From Sphingorhabdus sp. (GTDB lineage Bacteria; Pseudomonadota; Alphaproteobacteria; Sphingomonadales; Sphingomonadaceae): a DNA stretch of 64,000 bases. The position numbers and the translations under genes are program-made. The stretch covers positions 28,866-92,865 of the forward strand of contig NZ_JAAVVZ010000011.1 of assembly GCF_023910635.1 (NCBI RefSeq). Reading direction: 5' to 3'. Positions 16,397 to 26,502 of the stretch are shown here, in pieces (positions within the stretch are counted from its first letter, which is position 1; each line of letters opens with the position of its first letter). A model generated the notes under the pieces. That model did no database searches. It was not told where the DNA came from and saw nothing but the letters and a program-made list of their open reading frames with translations.

Positions 16397-16752
16397 ACGG
16401 GTTCCAACCCGCCATCGGTCACCTTGCGATAAAAACAGCTTCTTGCGCCGGTATGGCAGGTCGGACCTTGCGGCCGTGCGATGATCCATATTGCGTCTTG
16501 ATCGCAGTCGATGCGCATTTCAACGATATGCAAGACATTGCCGCTGCTTTCGCCCTTTTGCCAAAGCCGCTGGCGGCTGCGCGAAAAAAATGTGGCACAG
16601 CGGCTTTCGATGCTTTTCGCAAGCGCCTCTGCATTCATATGCCCCACCATTAACACGGTGCCATCGGCTTCATCCGTGATGACGGCAGTCACCAATCCAT
16701 TGGCGTCATATTTGGGGTCAAGCACCCATCCGCTTTCTCGTTCGTCGGTCAT
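16393..16752 (-). CDS. hisI: Phosphoribosyl-AMP cyclohydrolase
   Basis: This is the histidine-synthesis enzyme that opens the adenine ring of phosphoribosyl-AMP. The family motifs are continuous: VGHMNAEALAKSIES, ATFFSRSRQRLWQKGESSGN, the metal-binding IDCDQDAIW, and the Zn cysteines in GPTCHTGARSCFYR. The start is taken at the ATG at 16752 (MTDERESGWVLDPKYDANGL, 119 aa), close to the usual length. The track start at 16827 adds a non-conserved extension, and no strong ribosome-binding site decides between them. The phosphoribosyl-ATP pyrophosphatase domain (HisE) is absent, so the enzyme is monofunctional. No other his gene is nearby. Confidence 0.92.
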   Translation of the reverse strand: MTDERESGWVLDPKYDANGLVTAVITDEADGTVLMVGHMNAEALAKSIESRCATFFSRSRQRLWQKGESSGNVLHIVEMRIDCDQDAIWIIARPQGPTCHTGARSCFYRKVTDGGLEPV

Positions 16753-16880
16753 GCGGGTTGCGTAACCCAACCATCTTTGCCCCGCCAACATTTTCTTTCT
16801 GATAATCATACGACAAGGGGGAGACAATTGTAACAGCCATGCCTATAGGCGACGCAGCGAAGCGCAGCGGGATTCGATAT

Positions 16881-18338
16881 ATGCTGACCACCGACCCTTT
16901 TGATGACGACAAACTTCGCGAGGAGTGCGGGATTTTCGGTGTCTACGACACGGAAGGCGCTTCTGCGATGGTGGCACTTGGACTCCACGCCCTCCAACAT
17001 CGCGGGCAAGAGGCCGCAGGCATCACCAGCTTTGACGATCATGATTTCCACACGCACCGCGCGATGGGCCATGTCGCGGGCAATTTTGACCGTGAAGAAA
17101 TCATTGGCGGCTTGGTCGGACGATGCGCCATTGGCCATGTGCGTTATTCGACCACTGGCGAAACATCCCTGCGCAATGTGCAGCCTTTATATGCCGATCT
17201 TGCCACAGGCGGGTTCGCTATTGCGCACAACGGCAATATCTCGAACGCGATGACCGTGCGCCGTGACCTTGTGCGCCGCGGGTCGATTTTCCAGTCCACA
17301 TCCGACACCGAAGTGATCATCCATCTGGTCGCGACCTCCGGCTACCGGACGTTGCTCGACCGTTTGATTGACGCGTTGAAGCGCGTTGAGGGTGCCTATT
17401 CGCTCCTGTGCCTGACAACAGAGGGCATGATTGCCTGCCGCGACCCGTTGGGCATTCGGCCATTGGTCATGGGCAAGCTGGGCGACACCATCATCTTTGC
17501 CTCGGAAACCGTTGCGCTTGATATTGTGGGTGCCGAATATATCCGGTCGGTCGAGCCCGGCGAATTGGTTGTGGTGCGCGGAACGGATATCCAGTCGCAC
17601 AAGCCGTTCATTCCCATTTCGCAACGGCCCTGCATTTTTGAGCATGTCTATTTCTCACGACCCGACTCAATCGTCGAAGGCATCAGCGTTTATTCGGTGC
17701 GCAAGGCGATTGGTGCCGAACTTGCGCGCGAAAATGGCGTCGATGTCGATTATGTCATTCCAGTGCCCGATAGCGGCACGCCTGCGGCCATCGGTTATGC
17801 CGAAGCCGCCAAAATCCCGTTTGAACTTGGCATCATCCGTTCGCATTATGTCGGCCGCACCTTCATTCAACCCGGCGACGGAGTCCGCCATCTGGGGGTG
17901 AAGTTAAAGCATAATGCAAACAGAAACCTGGTTGCAGGCAAACGCATCGTCCTTATCGACGATTCCATCGTCCGTGGCACAACTTCGCTCAAAATCGTGC
18001 AGATGATGCGCGAAGCTGGCGCTGCCGAAGTGCATATGCGCATTGCAAGCCCGCCCACCATGAACAGTTGCTTTTACGGCGTGGATACGCCCGAACGCTC
18101 TAAGCTGCTCGCCAGCCGCATGGATATCGAAGAAATGCGACAGTTTATTCAGGCCGACAGCCTTGCGTTCCTGTCGATTGACGGCCTCTATCGCGCGCTG
18201 GGCGAAGATTCGCGCCATGCGGACAAGCCGCAATATTGCGACGCATGCTTCACAGGCGATTATCCCACCACCCTGACCGACCATGAAGAGCATGAGGCAA
18301 GTGACCTCATGATGCTTGGCGGCCAAAAACGGGCATAA
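16881..18338 (+). CDS. purF: Amidophosphoribosyltransferase
   Basis: This enzyme takes the first committed step of purine synthesis (PRPP + glutamine to phosphoribosylamine). The N-terminal glutamine amidotransferase domain starts after a short propeptide with the nucleophile in EECGIFGVYD. Conserved segments are LQHRGQEAAGI, GHVRYSTTG and AHNGNISN. The phosphoribosyltransferase part has VPDSGTPAAIGYA and the PRPP loop IVLIDDSIVRGTT. Cysteines in NSCFYGVDTP and QYCDACFTGDYP fit the iron-sulfur-containing Bacillus-type enzyme. The start chosen is MLTTDPFDDDKLREECG (ATG 16881, GGGA upstream); the track start 16839 adds 14 residues. An SDR gene follows 2 nt later. Confidence 0.95.
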   Translation: MLTTDPFDDDKLREECGIFGVYDTEGASAMVALGLHALQHRGQEAAGITSFDDHDFHTHRAMGHVAGNFDREEIIGGLVGRCAIGHVRYSTTGETSLRNVQPLYADLATGGFAIAHNGNISNAMTVRRDLVRRGSIFQSTSDTEVIIHLVATSGYRTLLDRLIDALKRVEGAYSLLCLTTEGMIACRDPLGIRPLVMGKLGDTIIFASETVALDIVGAEYIRSVEPGELVVVRGTDIQSHKPFIPISQRPCIFEHVYFSRPDSIVEGISVYSVRKAIGAELARENGVDVDYVIPVPDSGTPAAIGYAEAAKIPFELGIIRSHYVGRTFIQPGDGVRHLGVKLKHNANRNLVAGKRIVLIDDSIVRGTTSLKIVQMMREAGAAEVHMRIASPPTMNSCFYGVDTPERSKLLASRMDIEEMRQFIQADSLAFLSIDGLYRALGEDSRHADKPQYCDACFTGDYPTTLTDHEEHEASDLMMLGGQKRA

Positions 18339-18340
18339 CC

Positions 18341-19051
18341 ATGGCGAACGCATTTGCAGGCAAGATTGCGCTGGTAACCGGTGCAAGTCGCGGGATTGGC
18401 GCGGCGACGGCGACGGCACTGGCGGCGCAAGGCGCACATGTGATTTTGACCGCACGGACGGCAAAAGACCTTGAGGCTGTCGAAGACGTTATTTTTGACG
18501 CCGGCGGTAATGCGACCATCGCCCCACTTGATTTGACCGATGGCGACAGCATATCGCGCCTCGCTATTGCCGTGACGGAGCGTTGGGGCAAGCTCGATAT
18601 CCTTGTCTTGAACGCCGCAATGCTTGGGACGTTAAGCCCGGTGCCCGCGATTGATGGCGCGGAATTTGCGCGATTGTTCACATTGAATGTAACGGCACAG
18701 CAAGTGATGATCGCATCATTTGATGCCTTGTTACGCAAAAGTGACGCAGGCCGATTATTGGCGCTCACATCCTCCGTGGGCGCAACCCCGCGTGCATTTT
18801 GGGGCGCATATGGCGCATCAAAGGCCGCGTTGGAAAATCTGGTCGAATGCTATGGCGATGAGGTCAAGAACCTGTCGCAAGTGCGCACTGTTATCGTCGA
18901 CCCCGGCCGCACACGCACCGCAATGCGGGCGAAGGCTTATCCGGGCGAGGACCCGTCAACGGTCAAAGAGCCATCGGTTGTTGCAGATGCAATCGTGCAG
19001 ATGCTCAAAACCGAGTTCGCGACCGGGCACCGGTTGGTGGTTGAGGGATAG
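18341..19051 (+). CDS. Short-chain dehydrogenase/reductase (SDR)
   Basis: A 236-aa classical SDR. The nucleotide-binding TGASRGIGAAT is at about residues 14-24, LNAAMLG is the NNAG equivalent, the catalytic Ser is in LALTSSVG, and YGASK carries the Tyr-Lys pair. Members oxidise or reduce hydroxy/keto groups with NAD(P)(H), and the substrate cannot be told. It starts 2 nt after the purF stop, so it is co-transcribed with purF. The pairing is probably genomic convenience rather than shared pathway. Confidence 0.9.
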   Translation: MANAFAGKIALVTGASRGIGAATATALAAQGAHVILTARTAKDLEAVEDVIFDAGGNATIAPLDLTDGDSISRLAIAVTERWGKLDILVLNAAMLGTLSPVPAIDGAEFARLFTLNVTAQQVMIASFDALLRKSDAGRLLALTSSVGATPRAFWGAYGASKAALENLVECYGDEVKNLSQVRTVIVDPGRTRTAMRAKAYPGEDPSTVKEPSVVADAIVQMLKTEFATGHRLVVEG

Positions 19052-19069
19052 CGTTACCAATCCAAAATT

Positions 19070-19180
19070 TGTCATTACCGCGAAAGCGGGAATCCATGGG
19101 CTGACGATCCAGTTTAGACCAAGGGTGCCGTTTTCGCGAACAGCTTCGGCCATGGATTCCCGCCTTCGCGAGAATGACAA
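19070..19180. repeat. REP-type paired extragenic palindrome
   Basis: The left arm TTGTCATTACCGCGAAAGCG and the right arm CCGCCTTCGCGAGAATGACAA are inverted copies, extended by AATCCATGG/CCATGGATT. Each arm also forms its own GC hairpin. It lies between the convergent SDR and photolyase genes, where it could stabilise 3' ends or act as a bidirectional stop. A single degenerate arm of the same type is at about 29262-29284. Confidence 0.75.
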
Positions 19181-19194
19181 TCGTTGTTGGTCGA

Positions 19195-20592
19195 TTAATC
19201 TTTCGTTACAGCGAAAGCCGCCAACGCCCGTTCACGCGCGGCTTTGTGACCAATGATCTTGCGTGGATAGCTTTTCGGGCGCGCGCCATATTCATCTGGG
19301 TCGTGGATATAAGGCTCCTGCAACGCCGCAAGTTCGGGCACCCAAGTGCGAATATAACGTGCGGCATCGAATTTCTCCGATTGCGACAATGGCGCCATGA
19401 TGCGCACGAACATGTTGCTGTCAACACCCGTGCCAGCGGTCCACTGCCAATTGACGGCATTGCTGCCATAATCGGCATCGACCAACGTATCCCAAAACCA
19501 CTTCTCGCCTTCGCGCCAGTCAATCAGCAGATGTTTGACCAGGAACGACGCCGTTATCATGCGCACGCGGTTGTGCATCCACCCCGTCGCCCATAATTGC
19601 CGCATGCCGGCATCGACGATGGGATAGCCCGTCTGTCCCTTGGTCCAAGCAACAAAATCCGCCTTCACCGCCGGATCGGACAGGTCGCGCCAAGGGAGCT
19701 TATCGAAGGCATCGCGCGCATTTTTTGCGCCATATTCCGGCATCTGGACAATGACATTTTGCGCATAATCCCGCCAGACCAGTTCTTTCAGGAACACATC
19801 CACCGAACCACCCGCCTGCATCGTTGCATGCCAGCACGCAGCGGGCGAAATCTCTCCAAAGTGCAAATGCGCCGACAGAAAGGATGAACCTTCTACAGAC
19901 GGCAGGTTGCGTTTTTCATCGTAAAATCGGGCCTTATCAACAAACGCCTCGATCCGATCTTTTGCGCCCGCCGCACCCGGCGTCCACATGCGCACCATAT
20001 CGCTCGACCAATCAGGCTTAGTTGGTAGCAAGCTCCATGCAACGATATCCTCGCTCGCTGGCCAGTTCTCTGGCGTATCGACATGCGTGGGTGGTGCCAA
20101 TGGCGCTGGCGGCGGCATATGCTGCCACAAGGCGCGCATGAAGGGCGTGTAGATTTTATACTGCCCGCCGCTACCGGTTGTCACGGCCCCTGCGGGCAGC
20201 AAATAATTACCATCATGACAGATGAGAGAACAGCCTTCGCCCAATCCGTTCGCGACCGCTTTTTCGGCATTACGCCACCAAGGTTCATAATGGCGGATGC
20301 AATGAATGGCCGACGCATTGGTCTCAGCGGCCAATGCGCACAAAATCTCGTCGGATTTGCCCGCCCGCAGGATTAACCTTGAACCCAATTTCTGCAAATC
20401 CTGATCCAGCGCCTTCAGGCTATGGTGCAGCCACCAGCGTGAAGCAGCGCCCATTTTGCGATGTTTTGGCGTGTCGTCATCAAGAATATAGAGCGGAATG
20501 ATCGGCGCGCCACTTGCCAGCGCAGCCGCCAATGCGGGCTGATCCGATAGGCGTAAATCACGACGGAACCAGAGAATCACGGGTGCGGTCAT
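19195..20592 (-). CDS. phrB: Deoxyribodipyrimidine photolyase (class I CPD photolyase/cryptochrome family)
   Basis: The 465-aa protein starts APVILWFRRDLRLSDQPAL, the N-terminal antenna-binding domain. It ends with the FAD-binding helical domain: HFGEISPAACW, ELVWRDYAQNV, GQTGYPIVDAGMRQLWATGWMHNRVRM, DADYGSNAVNWQWTAGTGVDSN. Photolyases repair cyclobutane pyrimidine dimers using blue light and reduced FAD. The conserved Trp/His residues around the flavin are present. Its ATG overlaps the stop of the YdjM-like gene by 4 nt, so both are on one transcript. Confidence 0.93.
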   Translation of the reverse strand: MTAPVILWFRRDLRLSDQPALAAALASGAPIIPLYILDDDTPKHRKMGAASRWWLHHSLKALDQDLQKLGSRLILRAGKSDEILCALAAETNASAIHCIRHYEPWWRNAEKAVANGLGEGCSLICHDGNYLLPAGAVTTGSGGQYKIYTPFMRALWQHMPPPAPLAPPTHVDTPENWPASEDIVAWSLLPTKPDWSSDMVRMWTPGAAGAKDRIEAFVDKARFYDEKRNLPSVEGSSFLSAHLHFGEISPAACWHATMQAGGSVDVFLKELVWRDYAQNVIVQMPEYGAKNARDAFDKLPWRDLSDPAVKADFVAWTKGQTGYPIVDAGMRQLWATGWMHNRVRMITASFLVKHLLIDWREGEKWFWDTLVDADYGSNAVNWQWTAGTGVDSNMFVRIMAPLSQSEKFDAARYIRTWVPELAALQEPYIHDPDEYGARPKSYPRKIIGHKAARERALAAFAVTKD

Positions 20593-21548
20593 TTGCCCTC
20601 ATCTCCGATCGGAAAGAACACAGAAAACCGGTCACCAACCATCGGGTCGACAAAGCGTTGGTCGGACACTTTCAGCGTCTTTTTATCGCCCTCGCCAACA
20701 ATCTGCGCAACGGGCATGCGGGACCAGAACAGCAACGGTGACTGCTCAACGACATTTGCTGCAAACGCCCTCTTATCCTCCACGCCCATATAATGCGCGC
20801 GCGCGCTATCATCGACGCGTACATCATCGAACGCGCTGTAGCTGCCCTGCCCATAATATCTGTCGTCGCGCCACAGCATTTCCCGTTTCCAGAATATCAC
20901 CGGAACCGGGTTTGCGACCACCAAAGCGGGAACAAGATCATGCTTTTGCCGCACCGCCTCCGCCGTCAATTGCTCCGCGCGGTCGGTTATCAGGCCATTA
21001 GCCAGAATATACGCGCAGATGGCCGTGAAGCTCACCAACGCCGGCATGCGCCAGTTTTTACCATGAAGTTCACGACGTTGCGAAACCCAGACACCAGCGA
21101 TCAGCGCAGCCCATAGCCAGATATCAATAATGAACAAGGTATCACCGTAGAACCACTGGCTGGAAAAGGGCTCCAACAACCGAATGCCATAGCTGTTGAA
21201 CCAATCAAACAACGGATGGCTGAGGCAGCCAATATAGGCGAGCGCCAGCAACCAGCCTTTATGCACTGGCAACCGCTTTTCCGGCCGCTTGCCGCGCTGT
21301 GTCTGCCAGCGGTCAAACGCAAGCATGATGCCCCACAGCAACAACGGCAAGACCAACATCGCAATCGGCCCATGCGTTAGCCCGCGCCGCAACGCGAGAT
21401 GCTGTTGTCCGCCAAGCAAAGTCGCCACGGCGTCAATATCTGGGATGTTCGCCGCGATAATCAGCGTCGGCATCGCAAGGCCAGTTTTTCGTTTCAAACC
21501 CATCTGCCCAATAAGCGCGCCGACGAGGCTGTGTGTGAGATTATCCAT
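20589..21548 (-). CDS. YdjM-like membrane-bound metal-dependent hydrolase (DUF457)
   Basis: The protein opens MDNLTHSLVGALIGQMGL and contains ANIPDIDAVATLLGG, RRGLTHGPIAMLVLPLLLWG and CLSHPLFDWFNSYGIRLLEPF. The H, D, HG and HxxxD motifs are those of the YdjM/DUF457 membrane hydrolases, with four to five hydrophobic helices. E. coli YdjM is LexA-regulated, and coupling to a photolyase gene by an ATGA overlap here fits a damage-response theme. The substrate is unknown. The C-terminal ~120 residues (WKREMLWRDDRYYGQG...) look soluble. Confidence 0.82.
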   Translation of the reverse strand: MDNLTHSLVGALIGQMGLKRKTGLAMPTLIIAANIPDIDAVATLLGGQQHLALRRGLTHGPIAMLVLPLLLWGIMLAFDRWQTQRGKRPEKRLPVHKGWLLALAYIGCLSHPLFDWFNSYGIRLLEPFSSQWFYGDTLFIIDIWLWAALIAGVWVSQRRELHGKNWRMPALVSFTAICAYILANGLITDRAEQLTAEAVRQKHDLVPALVVANPVPVIFWKREMLWRDDRYYGQGSYSAFDDVRVDDSARAHYMGVEDKRAFAANVVEQSPLLFWSRMPVAQIVGEGDKKTLKVSDQRFVDPMVGDRFSVFFPIGDEGK

Positions 21549-21773
21549 GAAGCAACTGCTGACGGATTAGGGCCGGAATGGCAATACGGCGTTATCGCGA
21601 TGCGGACTTTGTTCATGCAAAGTGACGGAGAACGTGCAACGGGGAGCCCGGGTTCAAACAGCCGGTAATGTCTACCGCTTTCGTGTCTTTGTGCGCACCA
21701 AATCGCCGCACGACCCAATATGCTGGACCTACCTCGCCAGCCGACCTATGAGCCTTTGAACATGGAGATACAA

Positions 21774-22733
21774 ATGACTGAAACCACGCCCTTTGTCCGC
21801 CCTGATGTGGCCTTGTTCCTGCAATTTTTGAATGCCGTTCCCGGCCCTAAATTTTGGGAAGTTTCCGCCGATGAAGCGCGCGCGATAACGACTGCCATGC
21901 GTGATGTTGCCGATGCGCCAGTGGGTGAACTTGCCGTCATTCGCGATATAGACATTCCCGGCCCCGCAGGAACAATCCCGGCACGGATTTATGACAACCG
22001 CGCCGATCGTGGCCCTGGCCCTGTTATGGTGTTTTACCATGGCGGCGGCTTTGTGATCGGCAGCCTGTATACGTATGAGCCTTATTGCGCCGAAGTCGCG
22101 CGATTGCTCGACCTGCCGGTTATCTCCATAGATTATCGTCTATCGCCGGAATATCCCTTCCCCGCGCCTGCGGAAGATTGCGAAGCCGCAACGCGGTGGA
22201 TCGCGTCTAGCCCGGCGGAATTGGGCCTAAAGGTAACTGGTCTCATCACATCGGGCGATAGCGCGGGCGGCAACCTGACCATTGTGACCAGTATGGCACT
22301 GCGCGACAAGCCCGCTGCCGTTCCAGTGCTATTGCAGTTTCCCATTTACCCTGTCGTCACACTTGACCCCGATTGGCCAAGCATGCGCGAATTTTCCAAT
22401 GGCTATTTGCTGACCGAAGAAGCCATGACCTATTTCGGCCAAGGCCATGCAGCGGTGCCGGGTGACTATCGCTCGGAACCACTTAACTTCCCACAGGAAG
22501 GCATGCCGCCCAGCCTGGTGACTACCGCCAGCTTGGACCCCTTGCGTGATCAGGGCCTTGCCTATGTGGAAAAGCTGGAACAAGCAGGCGTTCATGTTCA
22601 ACATATCAGCGCCGATGGCAATATCCACGGCCATATCAACATTCGCCAAGCCATTCCGTCGGTTCAGGCCGATATCGAAGGCTATGTTAAGGCTCTCAAA
22701 AATATGCTCGCCGAAGTGATGCCATCTGTATGA
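21774..22733 (+). CDS. Alpha/beta hydrolase (hormone-sensitive-lipase family esterase)
   Basis: The oxyanion-hole motif HGGGFVIGS and the nucleophile elbow ITSGDSAGGNL identify the HSL/bacterial type IV esterase branch. The acid and His of the triad are likely in TASLDPLRDQG and DGNIHGHINI. Such enzymes hydrolyse short acyl esters or lactones. The ATG at 21774 (MTETTPFVRPDVALFL) has GGAG at good spacing and is preferred over the 21720 start, giving 319 aa. Its stop overlaps the rppH start (ATGA). Confidence 0.88.
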   Translation: MTETTPFVRPDVALFLQFLNAVPGPKFWEVSADEARAITTAMRDVADAPVGELAVIRDIDIPGPAGTIPARIYDNRADRGPGPVMVFYHGGGFVIGSLYTYEPYCAEVARLLDLPVISIDYRLSPEYPFPAPAEDCEAATRWIASSPAELGLKVTGLITSGDSAGGNLTIVTSMALRDKPAAVPVLLQFPIYPVVTLDPDWPSMREFSNGYLLTEEAMTYFGQGHAAVPGDYRSEPLNFPQEGMPPSLVTTASLDPLRDQGLAYVEKLEQAGVHVQHISADGNIHGHINIRQAIPSVQADIEGYVKALKNMLAEVMPSV

Positions 22734-23215
22734 CCGCTCCATTGGACGAACTGCCTTACCGCCCCTGCGCCGGCATCATGCTTGCCAATATGCAAGGCAA
22801 GATATTCGTGGGGCAGCGCATGGACAGGCCCGAAGGCACCGACGCATGGCAGATGCCGCAGGGTGGAATTGACGACGGCGAAGAGGCAGAGACCGCTGCT
22901 TTACGTGAATTGTTCGAAGAAACCGGCGTCCGCGCTGACCTCGTGAACATTCTCGCCCGCAGCAAGGAAGAGCATTTCTACGATTTACCCGACGATATGA
23001 TTGGGCAGATATGGAAGGGCAAATATCGCGGTCAGCGGCAAATGTGGTTTCTCATGCGGTTCAAAGGTACAGACGCCGATATCAACATTGAAACCGAGCA
23101 TCAGGAGTTTAGTAGTTGGCAATGGGTGGACGCCCCCCGATTGCCGCAGCTTATCGTGCCGTTCAAAAAGCGGCTATATGAAAATATTCTCTCTGAATTT
23201 GCCGACCTGATTTAG
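22730..23215 (+). CDS. rppH: RNA pyrophosphohydrolase (Nudix)
   Basis: The 161-aa protein carries a complete Nudix box, GGIDDGEEAETAALRELFEETGV. It also has the RppH/NudH-type start YRPCAGIMLANMQGKIFVGQR and the YRGQRQMWFLMRF segment. RppH removes pyrophosphate from 5'-triphosphorylated mRNA and so starts decay; alphaproteobacterial members also hydrolyse dinucleoside polyphosphates. It is translationally coupled to the esterase gene. Its TAG stop (23213-23215) is the beginning of TAGGGCCCCGACCCTA, a degenerate end of the repeat family seen elsewhere in the window. Confidence 0.93.
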   Translation: MTAPLDELPYRPCAGIMLANMQGKIFVGQRMDRPEGTDAWQMPQGGIDDGEEAETAALRELFEETGVRADLVNILARSKEEHFYDLPDDMIGQIWKGKYRGQRQMWFLMRFKGTDADINIETEHQEFSSWQWVDAPRLPQLIVPFKKRLYENILSEFADLI

Positions 23216-23255
23216 GGCCCCGACCCTAAGCCTAAGCGGTCAATTCGCCTTAGGC
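23213..23255. repeat. Degenerate TAGGG...CCCTA palindrome and adjoining GCCTAAG/CTTAGGC hairpin between convergent genes
   Basis: TAGGGCCCCGACCCTA (23213-23228) resembles the mini palindrome TAGGGTCAGGACCCTA at 15831. It is followed by an inverted repeat GCCTAAG (23230-23236) / CTTAGGC (23249-23255) that runs into the end of the opposite TPR gene. There is no T-run, so a classical terminator is not supported. Confidence 0.5.
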
Positions 23256-23767
23256 TCTGGCGTTGCGCCCAATGTCGCTTTCAGGTCAACCGCACTGGCC
23301 TGCGCCTGTTCTTTGCGTGACGCCGCGTCAATGGCGCGTGAAAGCCGGGTGACGGAGGCGCAATCGGCGCGGCACACATTGGTCAGACGGGCCATATTCT
23401 TGCGTGCCTGTTCCAGCGCGCCTTTTGCAATAAAGGCATCGGCTTGCTCGGCCAAAGCGATCTGGTCGTTAGGATCAATCTCAAGCGCTTCTGTGTAGAG
23501 ACCAATAGCCTTACCGTTCAACCCTTGGGACTTTACGGCGCGCGCCATCGCGACATAAGCGGCGCGGTTGCGCGGGTCGACCGCGAGCGCGGTCTCATAC
23601 CAGCCAATTGCGCTATCGACGCGACCAGCGCTGACTTCTTCGTCGCCGGTTTTAACCAAAGCGATTGAGCGCGCATCAACATCATCGTCCGCCCGCCCGC
23701 TAATGCTGGCGCTCGACATAATGGCGAACGTAAGTGACAGGGCAATAGTTGCGGGAGAAAAACGCAT
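23240..23767 (-). CDS. Exported tetratricopeptide repeat protein
   Basis: The N-terminus MRFSPATIALSLTFAIMSSASISGRA is a signal peptide. TPR units follow (ARSIALVKTGDEEVSAGRVDSAIGWYETALAVDPRNRAAY; GKAIGLYTEALEIDPNDQIALAEQADAFIAKG), then a two-cysteine segment (NVCRADCASV). It is a small periplasmic scaffold protein of unknown partner. The ATG at 23767 is chosen because it directly opens the signal peptide; the track start is 23806. It follows rsmB on the same strand by 35 nt and converges with rppH. Confidence 0.75.
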   Translation of the reverse strand: MRFSPATIALSLTFAIMSSASISGRADDDVDARSIALVKTGDEEVSAGRVDSAIGWYETALAVDPRNRAAYVAMARAVKSQGLNGKAIGLYTEALEIDPNDQIALAEQADAFIAKGALEQARKNMARLTNVCRADCASVTRLSRAIDAASRKEQAQASAVDLKATLGATPEPKAN

Positions 23768-23802
23768 AATCAGTATCCAAATATTTTTGCCTCGCGACGC
23801 TA

Positions 23803-24984
23803 TCACAGCTTTTGGAGCCTCGCGAAGAAAAATCCATCGCTATTATCATGTAACGGTGTCAGCAGCACACCATCGCCATCGGCACGGCCCATAGAAACGC
23901 CGGTTTGCACCGTGCGCCAGCCATTATGCGATTTCAAAAACGCTGCCACTTGCCCCTTGCCCTCATTTTCAATGAGCGAGCATACGGCATATACCAAATG
24001 CCCGCCACGCGCGACCATTTCCGAACCAATGTCTAACAGCTTGGCCTGTTCATCGACCACACGCTTCAACCGTGCAGCGTCCAAGCGCCAGCGCGTTTCG
24101 GGGTTCCGCCGCCACGTCCCACTGCCAGAGCAAGGTGCATCGATCAGCACAAGGTCGCAGCCGCCCTTAAGGTCAGACAGCATGTCCTTCTCTTTATTTG
24201 GGTTGAGCAACCGTGTTTCGATATTTGTCGCCCCTGCCCGTGCTGCGCGCGGTTTTAGCTGGTCAAGCCGGTTCCGGTTAGTGTCGGTGGCAATTAAGCG
24301 TCCAGCGTTGCGCATCGCAGCGGCCAAAGCAAGCGTCTTGCCGCCCGCACCAGCGCACAGGTCAAGCACAGTGCCAAGCCCCTTGGCCTGACAGGCCTCG
24401 ACGATGAGCTGGCTACCCAAATCCTGAATTTCAACCTGGCCATTTTCAACCGCAACATGGCTGTCGATCGCAGTGCCGCCAGGCAAGCGCAGCGCAAAGT
24501 CGAGCGCTGGCAATATTTCCGCCTCTGGCAGCAACGCGGCAACTTCGTCCCGGCGGGCCTTTAACGCATTGACGCGCAGGTCCATCGGCGCGCGGTCCAG
24601 CAAGGATGCCTGCTCCGTTTCATCGACAAGTGCGGAGAATAAAGCCTTTATCCATTTGGGCAAGGCACCCCCCGTCGACCGGGCCTCCGCCGGGTCAATG
24701 ACTGCTGGGCCATAATCGCTGCCGTCGAATAAAGCGGCCAATTCCGGATCCGCATCCGCCATCGCGGCGAAGGCCGAACGCGCGGTTGCCGGTCGTTTAC
24801 CAAAACGCCGGATAACACCCCACGCCAAATCACGCACCGCGCGGCGGTCCTTTGACCCCGCATAGCGACGCTCGGCAAAAAAGCGTTTGGCAATCTGATC
24901 TGCGGATGCTCCGCCATCGCGGGCCGCAAGGATGATGTGGTCAACCAGCTCAATGGCCGATTGCAGGCGCGCAGCGGGCCTCAT
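23803..24984 (-). CDS. rsmB: RsmB-family 16S rRNA (cytosine-C5)-methyltransferase
   Basis: The C-terminal catalytic domain shows the AdoMet site VLDLCAGAGGKTLALAAAM, the motif IV cysteine in LIDAPCSGSGTWRRNPETRW, and the catalytic motif VYAVCSLIENEG with the second Cys. The N-terminal NusB-like helical part (AIELVDHIILAARDGG...YAGSKDRRAVRDLAWGVIRRFG) is typical of RsmB, which methylates C967 of 16S rRNA in E. coli. Related RsmF/NSUN proteins cannot be fully excluded. It begins 3 nt after the guaB stop, so the two form an operon. Confidence 0.88.
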   Translation of the reverse strand: MRPAARLQSAIELVDHIILAARDGGASADQIAKRFFAERRYAGSKDRRAVRDLAWGVIRRFGKRPATARSAFAAMADADPELAALFDGSDYGPAVIDPAEARSTGGALPKWIKALFSALVDETEQASLLDRAPMDLRVNALKARRDEVAALLPEAEILPALDFALRLPGGTAIDSHVAVENGQVEIQDLGSQLIVEACQAKGLGTVLDLCAGAGGKTLALAAAMRNAGRLIATDTNRNRLDQLKPRAARAGATNIETRLLNPNKEKDMLSDLKGGCDLVLIDAPCSGSGTWRRNPETRWRLDAARLKRVVDEQAKLLDIGSEMVARGGHLVYAVCSLIENEGKGQVAAFLKSHNGWRTVQTGVSMGRADGDGVLLTPLHDNSDGFFFARLQKL

Positions 24985-24987
24985 GCC

Positions 24988-26460
<1,473 letters not shown>

Positions 26461-26502
26461 TTAAGCTTTGATTCGTGGCGGCCCATGTAAACAGTAACCC
26501 TT

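Noticed and set aside
21640-21665. GGGTTCAAAC, resembling a tRNA T-arm, upstream of the esterase gene
   Set aside because: No matching acceptor, D-arm or anticodon arm can be folded around it.
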